A DNA stretch of 64,000 nt from Billgrantia tianxiuensis (lineage in GTDB: Bacteria; Pseudomonadota; Gammaproteobacteria; Pseudomonadales; Halomonadaceae), in the NCBI RefSeq assembly GCF_009834345.1, contig NZ_CP035042.1, positions 1,240,001 to 1,304,000 on the forward strand, read 5' to 3'. The notes beneath the pieces were generated by a model. The model searched no databases. It saw nothing but the letters and a program-made list of their open reading frames with translations, and was not told the DNA's origin. The stretch's first letter is position 1; every line of letters begins with the position of its first letter. Shown one piece after another: positions 10,019-20,262 of this stretch. Made by a program: the position numbers and the translations under genes.

Positions 10019-11412
10019 CATTCCCTAAGTATTCCGTGTATAAGGACTCCGGCGTTGATTGGCTGGGGGAGGTGCCGGCGCATTGGGAAGTCGTAAAACT
10101 TAGCTATCTCGCTATATCGAAGGGTGGTGGAACCCCTCCTAAGGACGAACTCCAGTATTGGAATGGAAGCATTCCGTGGGTTACCCCCAAGGATATGAAG
10201 CGACAGTGGATTTCCTCGACCATTGATACACTTGCCGAGGCGGCGCTCCACGCTTCTCCGGTCAGCATGGTTGAACCAGGCCACGTTTTGATCGTTTTCA
10301 GATCTGGCATATTACGCCACAGAATTCCGGCTGCCATTAATAAAGTGCCAGTGACAGTAAACCAGGATGTTAGGGCGTATAATGTTAGGCCTCGCCTTTC
10401 ACCTGATTTTTTCTTGAGGCTGATCCAGGGCTTGAATCGCGAACTTCTTCCGGAGTGGTCAAAACAGGGTGCAACGGTAGAAAGCCTGGATTCTGAACTC
10501 GTCAACTCAACCCTGTTTCCTGTGCCGCCGCAGGACGAACAAGAAGCCATCACTGCCTTCCTTGACCACGAAACCGCCCGCATCGACGCTTTGGTGGAGC
10601 AGCAGCAGCGCCTGATCGAGCTGCTCAAGGAGAAGCGCCAGGCGGTGATCTCCCATGCCGTCACCAAGGGGTTGGACCCCAATGTAGCGATGAAGGATTC
10701 TGGGGTGGAGTGGCTGGGCGAAATACCGGCGCATTGGGGTGTTGTGGCTTTACGCCGAGTTCTACAGCGAATTGAACAAGGCTGGAGTCCTGAATGCTTT
10801 GGCTTTCCAGCGGATGAAGGCACATGGGGTGTTCTTAAAGCTGGAGCTGTAAATAATGGGGTTTATCGAGAGGTCGAGAATAAAGCTTTGCCAGAAGGAG
10901 TTGAGCCAAGGAATAATATTGAGGTTATGCCTGGCGATCTGCTGATGTGTCGAGCCAGTGGCTCGTCTGAACTAATAGGTTCAGCGGCCTATGTGGAATC
11001 AACAAGGGCAATGTTAATGCTGTCTGACAAGCTTTTTAGACTTGTGGCAAGTCAAGAAGTGCTCCCCGAGTTTGTTGCTCTGTCTTTTGGCAGTATACCG
11101 CTTCGTCGTCAGATCGGACTGTCAATTAACGGGGCTGAGGGACTTGCAAACAATCTCTCTCAAGCTGCAATAAAAAATCTCAAAATTACGCTCCCGCCAA
11201 TATCGGAACAGCGCCAAATTGTCTCAGAAACAGCAATGGTATTGAATGGTCTGAAGGAGCAGGTGGACTTAGCTGTCGTTACTGTCGAATTGCTGAAAGA
11301 GCGCCGCTCCGCCCTGATTTCTGCAGCCGTTACCGGCAAGATCGACGTGCGTGGCTGGCAGCCACCAGCGGGCTCATCGGTCCCCAAAGCTACACAAACG
11401 GAGATGGTATGA
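10015..11412 (+). CDS. hsdS: Type I restriction-modification specificity subunit HsdS
   Basis: A 465-aa DNA-recognition subunit with the expected two-fold layout. Two target-recognition domains (~20-180 and ~245-420) are each introduced by nearly the same segment: [18 protein letters not shown] (~residue 9) and [18 protein letters not shown] (~residue 227). The two central conserved helices include [20 protein letters not shown] and [20 protein letters not shown]. Each domain would read one half of a bipartite target. The TRD-coding DNA is clearly AT-richer than the conserved parts and than hsdM, as expected from recombinational exchange of TRDs. It overlaps hsdM upstream and the GIY-YIG gene downstream, both by ATGA. 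The target sequence cannot be predicted. Confidence 0.92.
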   Translation: MTFPKYSVYKDSGVDWLGEVPAHWEVVKLSYLAISKGGGTPPKDELQYWNGSIPWVTPKDMKRQWISSTIDTLAEAALHASPVSMVEPGHVLIVFRSGILRHRIPAAINKVPVTVNQDVRAYNVRPRLSPDFFLRLIQGLNRELLPEWSKQGATVESLDSELVNSTLFPVPPQDEQEAITAFLDHETARIDALVEQQQRLIELLKEKRQAVISHAVTKGLDPNVAMKDSGVEWLGEIPAHWGVVALRRVLQRIEQGWSPECFGFPADEGTWGVLKAGAVNNGVYREVENKALPEGVEPRNNIEVMPGDLLMCRASGSSELIGSAAYVESTRAMLMLSDKLFRLVASQEVLPEFVALSFGSIPLRRQIGLSINGAEGLANNLSQAAIKNLKITLPPISEQRQIVSETAMVLNGLKEQVDLAVVTVELLKERRSALISAAVTGKIDVRGWQPPAGSSVPKATQTEMV

Positions 11413-12377
11413 CCCAAGGACGCAGCATACGGCTTTTCTTGGTGGATGGCACGCCCAACGGCCTGCTTACCGCCGAGATCATGAACTGGACCGGCCACGT
11501 GCTCACCGGGCCGCGCAGCAAGCTCAGCGAACTGGTCCAGCGCCCCGAGTGCGGCCGCACCGGGATCTACTTCCTGGTCGGTACGGATCCTGATGGTGAT
11601 TTACGCCCTCTGGTATACATCGGAGAAAGTGATGATGTCGCTACGCGGCTTAAACAACACAATCGACCGGAAGGCAAGGGCGGCAAGGATTTCTGGGAGA
11701 AGGTGTGCCTCGTCACGAGCAAAGACCTGAACCTGACCAAGGCCCATGTGAAGTACCTAGAAAGCTTACTGATACAGAAAGCTAGTGCCGTGGGGCGTTG
11801 TAAGCTAGCTAATGGCACAGCACATGATTATGTGGGGTTGCCGGAGTCTGATCGTGCCGATATGGCTTTTTTTATCGAACAGGTTCGTACGGTACTTCCC
11901 GTCCTTGGTATGGATTTTCTACGCAGCACTACAAAAATATCCTCAAGCCCTGGGCTTGAGCGTCAACTGCACACAGAGCTAGAGACAAGCCAGGGCGGGG
12001 GTTCAGTAAGCCCTAGGCTGAAGATGGAAGTGAAAAGGCAAAATATTGTCGCCTTCGCCCAAGAAGTAGATGGTGAATTTATCGTTCTTGAAGGTTCTCT
12101 CGCCCGGGGAGAATGGATAGACTTGAAGCATAACTACCGGCATCTCTATAAGCAGCTTTGTGATGAAAAGGTGCTACTGGACGATGGGAACGGATTCAAG
12201 AAGTTTACGCGTGACTATGCCTTCACCAGTCCGAGTCCAGCAGCGGCCATAGTCGCTGGGCGTGCCGCTAACGGTCGCGTGGACTGGAAGGTTGAGACGA
12301 CCGGACAAACCTATGCTGATTGGCAAGATCAGCAGGTCAGCGCTGCAGCTGCGCATGCCGGGCAGGCTGAGCAGTAG
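11409..12377 (+). CDS. GIY-YIG nuclease-family protein with C-terminal DUF4357-like domain
   Basis: A 322-aa protein. The N-terminal half is a GIY-YIG-like fold: GRTGIYFLVG (~42) and LVYIGESDDVATRLKQH (~57) give the two signature strands and the catalytic-arginine helix, and the family Glu may lie in KYLESLLIQKA. The C-terminal half (EFIVLEGSLARGEWIDLKHN onwards to TYADWQDQQ) matches the DUF4357 region often fused to this nuclease. It is coupled to hsdS by an ATGA overlap, making it a fourth member of the R-M operon between hsdS and hsdR. Proteins like this recur in type I loci; whether it cuts DNA itself or modulates HsdR is not known to me. Confidence 0.78.
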   Translation: MTQGRSIRLFLVDGTPNGLLTAEIMNWTGHVLTGPRSKLSELVQRPECGRTGIYFLVGTDPDGDLRPLVYIGESDDVATRLKQHNRPEGKGGKDFWEKVCLVTSKDLNLTKAHVKYLESLLIQKASAVGRCKLANGTAHDYVGLPESDRADMAFFIEQVRTVLPVLGMDFLRSTTKISSSPGLERQLHTELETSQGGGSVSPRLKMEVKRQNIVAFAQEVDGEFIVLEGSLARGEWIDLKHNYRHLYKQLCDEKVLLDDGNGFKKFTRDYAFTSPSPAAAIVAGRAANGRVDWKVETTGQTYADWQDQQVSAAAAHAGQAEQ

Positions 12378-12646
12378 TGATCGGCAAGACTTGGTAGCGG
12401 CCGTCCACCTCTTTATGCTCATGGGTAACAACACCCCCCACGCCTTTCATGGAAGCGCACCTTGGGGGCACTTTTTTCTGGTCAGCGCTGCCGGGTGATC
12501 CAGAGGGAGTCGATAGCATGGGAGAGGGCTTCCCTGATGACTGGCGGTAACGCCCTCTGTGGAATGTCTCAGCCTAAGTAGGCTTCTCCTCCTAACCCTA
12601 AAGCGCTAGGCTGTTACGTATAATTACGCCAGGCGCAGGGGATCAC
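12378..12646 (+). promoter_or_regulatory. Intergenic gap before hsdR with a probable hsdR promoter
   Basis: A 269-bp gap with no convincing ORF. A consensus -10 TATAAT lies at 12619-12624, ~22 bases upstream of the hsdR start; a -35 box is not clear. Independent transcription of hsdR would let methylation precede restriction. Confidence 0.4.
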
Positions 12647-15600
12647 ATGGCGGACAGCAGGGAAGGCCAATTCCAGCAGGACATCATCAAGGCCATGGTG
12701 GCCGGCGGCTGGAAGACTGGCACTGCCAGCGGCTACGACCGTACTTCGGCACTCTACACCGAGGACCTGCTCGGCTATGTGCGCGAGGCCTGGCCCGAGT
12801 GCTGGGAGAAGTTCTGCAAGGCCAACCCTCAGGCCCCCGAGCAGGTATTCGTGCAGAAGGTGGTTCGCGAGTTGGAGCGGGCCGGCATCCTGGAGGTGCT
12901 GCGCCATGGCTTCAAGGTGCCGGGGGTGAAGTTCGACCTTTGCAGCTTCCAGCCGGATCACGACATGAACCCCGATTCCCTGGCCCGCTATCGCGCCAAC
13001 CGACTGCGGGTGGTACCGGAGGTCTCCTATTCGCCTCACGCCAGGGAGCAGGGCAAGGGCGGCGAGAGCACCGGCCAAAACTACAATCCCCGCCTCGACC
13101 TGGTGCTGTTCGTTAACGGCATCCCCACCGCCACTCTGGAGCTCAAGAGCCAGTTCAAGCAGACGGTGGAAAACGCCAAGCGACAATATCGCCAGGACCG
13201 CCCCATCAAGGACCCCATCACCCGCAAGCCGGAGCCGCTGCTGACTTTCAATCGCGGCGCCCTGGTCCACTTCGCAGTGAGCCAGGACGAGGTGGCCATG
13301 ACCACCAAGCTGGCCGGCAAGGATACATACTTTCTGCCCTTCAACCGCGGCACCGAGGAGGGCGGGGCTGGCAACCCGCCCGCACCGGACGAGCAGAGCT
13401 ACGCCACCGCCTACCTGTGGGAGGAGGTGTTCGCCCCGGACGCCTGGCTGAAGGTGCTCGGCCGCTTCCTGCATCTGGATCAGAAGACCGTCGAGGACTT
13501 CCACGGCCGTCGCACCACCAAGGAGACGCTGATCTTCCCGCGCTATCATCAGTGGGAAGTGGTCAATCGCCTGGTGCAGGCCACCCTGGCCGAGGGGCCC
13601 GGGCGCCGCTACCTGGTGCAGCACAGCGCCGGCTCGGGCAAGTCCAACTCCATCGCCTGGTGCGCCCATCAGCTGGCCAATCTTTACGGCGATGACGGCA
13701 AGAAGCTCTTCAATTCGGTGATCGTGGTCACCGACCGTACGGTGCTCGACAGCCAGCTGCAGGACACCATCTATCAGTTCGAGCACGCCCACGGCGTGGT
13801 GAGGCCCATCACCCGAGACATCGGCAACCAAAGCAAGTCCGAGCAGCTCGCCGAGGCCCTAGCCAGCAACACCCGTATCATCATCGTCACCATCCAGACC
13901 TTCCCGGCGCTCTTCGACGCCTTGGATAAGCGGCCCCAGCTCGCCGAAGGTAACTATGCAGTGATCGCCGACGAGGCCCACTCCTCACAAACCGGCAGCT
14001 CAGCCAGCAAGCTCAAGGCGCTGCTGGCGGCCGCGGGAGAGATCACAGAGGGCGATGACGACGAGATCAGTGCGGAGGCCATGCTGGACGCTGCCGTGGC
14101 CTCACGGCGCCCCAGCGAGCGGATCAGCTACTACGCCTTCACCGCCACCCCTAAGGCCAAGACCCTGGAGCTGTTCGGTCGTCCGTCGGATCCCGATCTG
14201 CCGGCCTGCGCCGACAACAAGCCCGAGCCGTTCCATCTCTACTCCATGCGCCAGGCCATCGAGGAGGGCTTCATCCTCGATGTGCTCAAGAACTACGTCA
14301 CCTACAGCACCGCCTGGAAGCTCGCCCACCCGGATGGCGAGGACCAGGAGGTCGATACCAAGAAGGCCTCGCGCACCCTGGCCAAGTGGGTGCGGCTGCA
14401 CCCCTATAACATCGCCCAGCGGGTGGAGGTGATCGTCGAGCACTACCGCGACAACGTTCGTCACCTGCTCGACGGCCAGGCCAAGGCCATGGTGGTCACC
14501 GCCAGCCGCCAGGAGGCGGTGCGCTATCAGCTGGCCATGCAGGGCTACATCAAAAACAAGGGCTACGGCGACGTGCATCCGATGGTCGCCTTCTCCGGCA
14601 GCGTGCCGCCCGATGAGGAGATCCCCGAGGAGGTCACCGAGACCAGCCAGCGGCTCAATCCCGGGCTCAAGGGGCGCGGCCTGGCCGAGGCGTTCGATAC
14701 CGATGACTTCAACGTAATGATCGCCGCCAACAAGTTCCAGACCGGCTTCGACCAGCCCAAGCTGTGCGCCATGTACGTGGACAAGAAGCTACGTGATGTG
14801 GACTGCGTGCAGACCCTCTCGCGGCTCAACCGGCTGTTCCCCGGTAAGCAGACCTTCATCCTCGACTTCTACAACGACGAGCAGGAGATCCTCGACGCCT
14901 TCGCGCCCTACTACCGCAAGGCAGAGCTGGCCGATGTCTCCGATCCCAACGTCGTCTACGACCTGCAGCGCACCCTGGACGCCAGCGGCATCTATCACTG
15001 GCCCGAGGTGGAAGCCTTCGCCAAGGCCTTCTTTGACCCCAAGGCGCCGGCCTCCAGCCTCAGCTACTACTGCCGTCCGGCTCAGGACCGCTTCAAGCAG
15101 CGCTATCAGCTAGCCCTAGAGCAACTTCAGGTCTGGAAGGAGGCTCGCCAGACCGCCGAAAAGAATGGCGACGACAAGGGCCTGAAGCGCGCCGAGCAGG
15201 AGCTTAAGGAGGCCGGCACCACCCGCGACAAGCTCGACCTGTTCCGCAAGAACCTGCAGAGCTTCGTGCGTACCTACGAGTTTCTCAGCCAGATCGTCAC
15301 TTTCGACGACCCCGAGCTGGAGCAGCTCTGCGTCTTCGCCCGCCATCTCCACCCGCTGCTGCGCACCGATCGGTTGCTGGAAGAGGAGGCCATCGATGTT
15401 AGCGAGCTGGAGCTGACCCACTACCGACTCACCAAGCGTGAGGAGAAGCGCCTGCGCCTGGAAGAGGCCGAGGGCGACTACGGTCTCACCCCGGTCAGCG
15501 AAGTCGGCTCAGGCAAGCCCCACGATCCCGAGAAGCAGCGCCTGGCCGACATCATCGACCGTCTTAACGACCTATACGGCGCTGAGGTCAGCGACGACGA

Positions 15601-15865
15601 CAAGCTGCACTTCGCCAATGGCATTGCTGATCGTATCGAGCGCGACGAAGCGGTGATGGCCCAAGTCCGCAACCACAGCGCAGACCAGGTGATGCACGGC
15701 CTCTTCCCCAAGCGAGTCACTGATGCCGTGCTCGACGCCATGAGTGACCACGAGAAGCTCAGCATGCCGCTGTTGGAGGACGAAGAGACGGGTAGGCAGT
15801 TTGCTCTGTTAATACTGAAATTGCTGGCGGGGAGGAACAGGGGGGATTTACAACCAAGCATCTGA
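12647..15865 (+). CDS. hsdR: Type I restriction-modification endonuclease/translocase subunit HsdR
   Basis: A 1072-aa motor and nuclease subunit. The N-terminal PD-(D/E)xK domain has its acidic residue in RLDLVLFVNGIPTATLELKS (catalytic E-x-K at ~163-165). A superfamily 2 helicase core follows with Walker A HSAGSGKSNS (~326), motif II ADEAHSSQTG (~441), motif III YYAFTATPKAK and later motifs ANKFQTGFDQPKL and TLSRLNRLFPGK. The C-terminal helical region would contact HsdM. All catalytic elements are present, so the system should restrict. The ATG is preceded by GCAGGGGATCAC. It is separated from the hsdMS unit by 269 bases with its own -10 box. Confidence 0.94.
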   Translation: MADSREGQFQQDIIKAMVAGGWKTGTASGYDRTSALYTEDLLGYVREAWPECWEKFCKANPQAPEQVFVQKVVRELERAGILEVLRHGFKVPGVKFDLCSFQPDHDMNPDSLARYRANRLRVVPEVSYSPHAREQGKGGESTGQNYNPRLDLVLFVNGIPTATLELKSQFKQTVENAKRQYRQDRPIKDPITRKPEPLLTFNRGALVHFAVSQDEVAMTTKLAGKDTYFLPFNRGTEEGGAGNPPAPDEQSYATAYLWEEVFAPDAWLKVLGRFLHLDQKTVEDFHGRRTTKETLIFPRYHQWEVVNRLVQATLAEGPGRRYLVQHSAGSGKSNSIAWCAHQLANLYGDDGKKLFNSVIVVTDRTVLDSQLQDTIYQFEHAHGVVRPITRDIGNQSKSEQLAEALASNTRIIIVTIQTFPALFDALDKRPQLAEGNYAVIADEAHSSQTGSSASKLKALLAAAGEITEGDDDEISAEAMLDAAVASRRPSERISYYAFTATPKAKTLELFGRPSDPDLPACADNKPEPFHLYSMRQAIEEGFILDVLKNYVTYSTAWKLAHPDGEDQEVDTKKASRTLAKWVRLHPYNIAQRVEVIVEHYRDNVRHLLDGQAKAMVVTASRQEAVRYQLAMQGYIKNKGYGDVHPMVAFSGSVPPDEEIPEEVTETSQRLNPGLKGRGLAEAFDTDDFNVMIAANKFQTGFDQPKLCAMYVDKKLRDVDCVQTLSRLNRLFPGKQTFILDFYNDEQEILDAFAPYYRKAELADVSDPNVVYDLQRTLDASGIYHWPEVEAFAKAFFDPKAPASSLSYYCRPAQDRFKQRYQLALEQLQVWKEARQTAEKNGDDKGLKRAEQELKEAGTTRDKLDLFRKNLQSFVRTYEFLSQIVTFDDPELEQLCVFARHLHPLLRTDRLLEEEAIDVSELELTHYRLTKREEKRLRLEEAEGDYGLTPVSEVGSGKPHDPEKQRLADIIDRLNDLYGAEVSDDDKLHFANGIADRIERDEAVMAQVRNHSADQVMHGLFPKRVTDAVLDAMSDHEKLSMPLLEDEETGRQFALLILKLLAGRNRGDLQPSI

Positions 15866-15965
15866 TTTCTTAACTGTGGCTTATTGAAAAGTTTTCTCGA
15901 TTTTTGCTTGGGAGGCCCTCTGAGATGGATGACAATGGTTCAGTAGCAGCAGGGAGTGCATCAAG

Positions 15966-17813
15966 ATGACCATCTATGGAGCCGAAAGTGGAATTGCTAT
16001 CGTCGCCGCGCGCGTGTGTGATTTCCGCTCACTCGCCAATATCGAGGTTGAACTCAATAACCTGACCGTTCTCATCGGAGCTAATAATGCTGGTAAGACC
16101 AGCTTTCTCGATGCGCTCTTCGCAGCGATTGGGGCGGGGCGAAAGTCGCTTGGGGCGGACGATGTGCGTTTGGCTCCTGGCGAGTTGACGGCACCTAAAA
16201 GCCGCGAAGTGACCATCGACTTAATGCTTCGTCCGGTAGACGCTGACGGCAAGGTTTCGAGCACCTATCCGGAAGGCAGTTTCTGGACGAACCTTTGGGG
16301 AACTACAGGTATCGCTATTGACGACGATATCAGCGAATTCACAGGCATCCGAACGACGCTAAGATGGAGTGATGTCAGAGGCGAATACGTACTTGAGCGA
16401 CGGTTTCTCAAGGAGTGGAAGGCGTTTGAGGATTGGAAGACTGCTGCCACCCAAGAGAGACCGGTCACCGGAGCGCAGCTTGAGCCACTCGCACTCCATT
16501 ATATCGATGCGAAGCGCGACCTTGACGAGGATTTGCGAAAGCCTGGCTCCTTCTGGAGGCGACTCACCGAAGACCTGGGTCTTTCTGTCGACGAGATTGA
16601 AGAGATGGAAAAGACTCTATCAGGTATCAACGAGCGGATAGTCAACAAGAGTGCAATCCTAAAGCACCTCAGGGAGAGCCTCTCTGGATTGCAATCAGTG
16701 GTCGCCTCCGATGGTGGAGGGGTTGAGGTCGCTGCAGTCGCTCGCAAGCTTCGCGACCTCTCAAAAGGAGTGGATGTAGCATTCAATACTCCCGGCGCTC
16801 AGTCATTCCCGCTCGCTAGGCATGGGATGGGTACTCGCAGTCTTGCAGCTCTCATGGTGTTCAGAGCCTACGCTTCTTGGCGTAACAAACAAGCCACGGA
16901 GGGTGGGGATAGTATTCATTCGGTATTAGCACTCGAAGAGCCTGAAGCGCATTTGCATCCTCAGGCCCAGCGGTCTCTGTTCTCACACATCAAGCACGTG
17001 GCGGGCCAGCGCATCGTAAGCACCCATTCGCCTTATTTCACCGGCCAGGCGGCGCTTGAAGACCTCCGGCTATTCTTCAAGTCAAAAGGAGATACTGTCG
17101 TCAATAAGCTGGATACCAGTACACTCGGTCCTAATGACGTCCGCAAGCTTCAAAATACGGTCATCGATACACGTGGAGATATACTGTTTTCGCGGGGTGT
17201 GGTGTTGTTCGAGGGGCAAACCGAAGAACAAGCCTTGCCGGTCTACGCTTCGAAATATTGGGGTGCGACCATTCACGAACTCGGTTTCTGTTTTGTTCGC
17301 GTAAACGGAACCGACTACTTTCCGTTCATTTGGCTGGCTAAGGCTCTTACGATACCTTGGTACGTGTTTGCTGATGGCGAACCCCGCCCAGTCGGTGATT
17401 TAAACCGAGCTCTGGTTAGGGCTGGCGAGAAAGAATCGGGAGAATGCACCAATGTGGTCGTTTTGCCTTCGGGAAATGGTTTTGAAGCTCAGTTGATCGA
17501 CGAAGGTTACCTCTCCGAGATTGAGAGGGTGATTGATGAGGTTGAGAAACAAGAAAATTACCTTGGCGACTATATTGAAAGGCTCGATAGAACCAAGAAA
17601 AAGAAAGGAAAAATTCGCGACTACAAGAGCGAAGGCGGGCGTGCCCGTGCTGCGCTAGACTATACAGAAGAGAACAAGACAAGGATTGCACGCCCTTTGG
17701 CCGAAGTAATTTGCAGTCTCCCTGATTCGGATCGACGATTTCCTGCGAATATTAAAAACCTGCTTGAAATAATCAGTGAATGCCACGAGTTATCGAAGTC
17801 GGAGGATGAGTAA
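15966..17813 (+). CDS. gajA: OLD-family ATPase-TOPRIM nuclease, Gabija GajA-like
   Basis: A 615-aa nuclease of the overcoming-lysogenization-defect family. The N-terminal ABC/SMC-type ATPase has Walker A IGANNAGKTS (~37-46), a signature-like RHGMGTRSLAAL and Walker B VLALEEPEAHLHPQAQ (~321), followed by RIVSTHSPYF. A C-terminal TOPRIM domain begins at VVLFEGQTEEQALP (~412, catalytic Glu), continues FVRVNGTDYF and has the acidic FADGE (~465). In Gabija, GajA nicks phage DNA when nucleotide pools fall. The assignment rests on this architecture plus the immediately following UvrD helicase with which it overlaps by one base. A stand-alone class 2 OLD system is the alternative. GGGAGT lies upstream of the ATG. 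It is AT-richer than hsdR. Confidence 0.82.
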   Translation: MTIYGAESGIAIVAARVCDFRSLANIEVELNNLTVLIGANNAGKTSFLDALFAAIGAGRKSLGADDVRLAPGELTAPKSREVTIDLMLRPVDADGKVSSTYPEGSFWTNLWGTTGIAIDDDISEFTGIRTTLRWSDVRGEYVLERRFLKEWKAFEDWKTAATQERPVTGAQLEPLALHYIDAKRDLDEDLRKPGSFWRRLTEDLGLSVDEIEEMEKTLSGINERIVNKSAILKHLRESLSGLQSVVASDGGGVEVAAVARKLRDLSKGVDVAFNTPGAQSFPLARHGMGTRSLAALMVFRAYASWRNKQATEGGDSIHSVLALEEPEAHLHPQAQRSLFSHIKHVAGQRIVSTHSPYFTGQAALEDLRLFFKSKGDTVVNKLDTSTLGPNDVRKLQNTVIDTRGDILFSRGVVLFEGQTEEQALPVYASKYWGATIHELGFCFVRVNGTDYFPFIWLAKALTIPWYVFADGEPRPVGDLNRALVRAGEKESGECTNVVVLPSGNGFEAQLIDEGYLSEIERVIDEVEKQENYLGDYIERLDRTKKKKGKIRDYKSEGGRARAALDYTEENKTRIARPLAEVICSLPDSDRRFPANIKNLLEIISECHELSKSEDE

Positions 17814-19660
17814 TGGAAGATGGATTTAAATGGCGGCTTTCCGACGAGCAGCTCAGTGTTGCCACTCATGTTGATGGACCACTTCTTGTGGTTGCGGGGC
17901 CGGGTTCTGGTAAGACGCGAGTACTTACTGAACGTATTCGGAACTTGCTGACAAACGTTCCGGGACACTTTCGGGTGCTAGCTTTAACGTTCACGAACAA
18001 GGCCGCAGCCGAAATGAAAGAGCGCCTAGCGGACCTAGGTGATGTGCGGGAGCGTGCTTTCATTGGGACCCTGCATGGATTCTGCCTTGAGGTGCTCTCC
18101 GAGCGTGGTAAGTTCGTCGGGCTTGAGGGAGCACCAAACATTTTTGAGCAGGCAAAAGACCGTCAGGAAGTGCTTGAAAAAGCGATCACAGAAGACCCGT
18201 TCCTTTCTGAGAAGCTCGCGGATATTACTGATTCAAAAGAGCGTAAGAGGCGTGTGGGGAAATGGTTGTCCGCAATATCTTACGTTAAATCACATCCTGT
18301 GACCTGTGCAGTAATCGAAGACGAAGAGGTGCAGCGAGTCCTGGATGCTTATAATGCGGGCATGCAGGCATGCAACGCATTCGACTTTGACGACCTTCTT
18401 CTGCTCACGTATAAACTGTTTATCGATAATCCGAAGGTTGGTGACATCTATCGGCGTCTATATAAGTTTATTTGTCTTGACGAAGCTCAGGATATGAACG
18501 AAGCTCAGTACGCAGTTATTGCTGCGCTTTGTTCTGGGTCTCATCGTAACGTGATGATGGTAGGTGATCCGCGTCAGTCAATCTACGGATTTAACACTTC
18601 TAGCCCCGAGTATATGGAGCGTTTTGGTCAAGATTTCCGCGCTAAGAGAGTCCAACTTATGGCTAACTACCGATCCTCGCGAGCGGTAGTGAATTTCGCA
18701 CAAACTCTTGACCCCAACTACATGGTGGACCAGCAACTACCTATACCCGGCTGTGTTCGAGTTCTGCGGGGTGCTGACGAGAAGAACGAGGCAGTGCAGA
18801 TTGCAGACGAACTTGAGCGGCTGTTTCTGGAAGGGCATCCGGATGTGGAAGGTGGCATAGAGCCTGGTAAGTGCGCAATACTGGGTAGGACACGCTTCGC
18901 GTTACTCAATATTGAGGCGGAACTTAAGAAACGAGGTATCACTTTCTACAAGCGGCTTTCGGCTAACCATGAAAATGAGTCAGAAGTCGTTGATGATTTT
19001 CTCATTGCGTTGCGTGTAATGGCCAATCCGCGGGACCTCCTGCATTTGTCTGCCCTAGCTAAGCGCTGGAAGGTGGGCACACCGGATACATCCGACGACT
19101 TTCTTACAACGATCCGGTTGATGGCCTCAGAGGCAGATGAGTCACGGGTAGGAGCTGTCGTTAATAGCATCGCCGCGGTGGCGAAGAAGCTGTCGCGCCT
19201 CGATCTCATGCCAGCGCTAACTGTACTCGAAGAACACGCTGACGCACTTGATGAAGCGGATCGGCTTGCGATATATGAGGATGTGGCAGTGTTGCGGCAA
19301 GAGTGGGATCAGTTCCTTCGTTCAGCGACAGGTACCAGGAGTCTCCCTGCATTCCTCAGTGGTAAAGCGCTCGGCGCGGTTCAGAAGACATCGCGCGAGG
19401 GCGTTGCGCTATTGACTGTGCATTCGTCAAAGGGATTGGAGTTCGATGTCGTTTTTATGGCGGGTATGGCAGAAGGCATGTTTCCCGACTATCGTGCTAC
19501 GGGAGCCAAGGAACGGGCCGAAGAAAATCGCAACGCTTTCGTAGCTGCTACGCGTGCGAAGAGGCTACTATACCTGACTTACCCCATGTCGAGGGTTATG
19601 CCATGGGGTGATATCCGGCGCCAAGCGCCTTCGCGCTTTCTGACGGGCGCTCCGGACTAG
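17813..19660 (+). CDS. gajB: UvrD/Rep-like superfamily 1 helicase, Gabija GajB-like
   Basis: A 615-aa SF1A helicase. Motifs in order: Q-motif region SDEQLSVATH, Walker A AGPGSGKTR (~26), Ia LALTFTNKAAAEM, II LDEAQDMNEAQ (~221), III VGDPRQSIYGF (~248), IV MANYRSSRAVVNF, V TVHSSKGLEFDVVF and VI NAFVAATRAKRLLYL. All are intact. The start codon overlaps the gajA stop (TAATG), giving strict coupling. In Gabija, GajB associates with GajA and is thought to be activated by DNA ends. The protein is ~120 residues longer than the founding Bacillus GajB, with a fuller UvrD-like 2B/C-terminal region. As with its partner, the Gabija label is by architecture and neighbourhood. Confidence 0.82.
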   Translation: MEDGFKWRLSDEQLSVATHVDGPLLVVAGPGSGKTRVLTERIRNLLTNVPGHFRVLALTFTNKAAAEMKERLADLGDVRERAFIGTLHGFCLEVLSERGKFVGLEGAPNIFEQAKDRQEVLEKAITEDPFLSEKLADITDSKERKRRVGKWLSAISYVKSHPVTCAVIEDEEVQRVLDAYNAGMQACNAFDFDDLLLLTYKLFIDNPKVGDIYRRLYKFICLDEAQDMNEAQYAVIAALCSGSHRNVMMVGDPRQSIYGFNTSSPEYMERFGQDFRAKRVQLMANYRSSRAVVNFAQTLDPNYMVDQQLPIPGCVRVLRGADEKNEAVQIADELERLFLEGHPDVEGGIEPGKCAILGRTRFALLNIEAELKKRGITFYKRLSANHENESEVVDDFLIALRVMANPRDLLHLSALAKRWKVGTPDTSDDFLTTIRLMASEADESRVGAVVNSIAAVAKKLSRLDLMPALTVLEEHADALDEADRLAIYEDVAVLRQEWDQFLRSATGTRSLPAFLSGKALGAVQKTSREGVALLTVHSSKGLEFDVVFMAGMAEGMFPDYRATGAKERAEENRNAFVAATRAKRLLYLTYPMSRVMPWGDIRRQAPSRFLTGAPD

Positions 19661-20262
19661 GTCTTGGCAGAAAGAGTAATGAAGTGCACAGGCTTTATCG
19701 GAGTTCCTTTGAATCAGGTTGCCTTCCGAATCTGCCATTTGGTATTGGTGATAAAACGCTTCTGCCCATGGCTTTGGCTGTACCTGTAACTTCTTTGTCA
19801 CGCTGTGGATGCGCTTTAATTTTTCGTGACCCTAATTTTTTCTCGAATGTCTGGCTCAAAAGTATCTGGGCGGCTGAGGTGAGTACAATACTAGCTTTAG
19901 CTTAATTTTTTATGGCTAGCGAACCGAGGTGCTGCATGGAATACATAGCTTTGTCTATCTCGACTAGAATTATCTATGATCAGGAAACATTGACCATACT
20001 TGGAACGAGAATCATGTGCCTAGTTGATGTAAAGCCTTTGGTGCTCCAGAATATCATCGCTGATGACTCTGAAGTCTTTGAACTGGCTCGACGCTGCATC
20101 GTTGATTAGCTGGCCAAGATCGATACCCCACCGGCACACACACCAGCTTCGTATGCTATCCTCAAATTTCGCTAACCTACTAATCCTAAAGAACTGTACC
20201 TTTCGCTCAATTACGGTTGCTTTACCTTGAGTATCAGTAGCATATTAATTTAAAAGCGAACC
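19661..20262. other. AT-rich right flank of the island, no confident gene
   Basis: About 600 bases between gajB and the right-hand tRNA repeat. The only open frame worth noting is 19912-20109 (+), 65 codons, starting MASEPRCCMEYIALSISTRI; it has no good Shine-Dalgarno sequence and no family I recognise. Another at 19684-19905 is Cys/Ser-rich and looks random. No integrase remnant was found in six frames. Confidence 0.45.

Noticed and set aside
12614..13831. A 405-codon open frame antisense to hsdR
   Set aside because: It overlaps conserved hsdR codons throughout and has no recognisable domain; it is the usual antisense openness of GC-rich genes.
15966..19660. Septu, Zorya or other ATPase-based defence systems for the two-gene module
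   Set aside because: The first protein has a C-terminal TOPRIM and the second is a full UvrD-type helicase, the Gabija combination; no HNH, flagellar-motor-like or SMC-partner genes accompany it.
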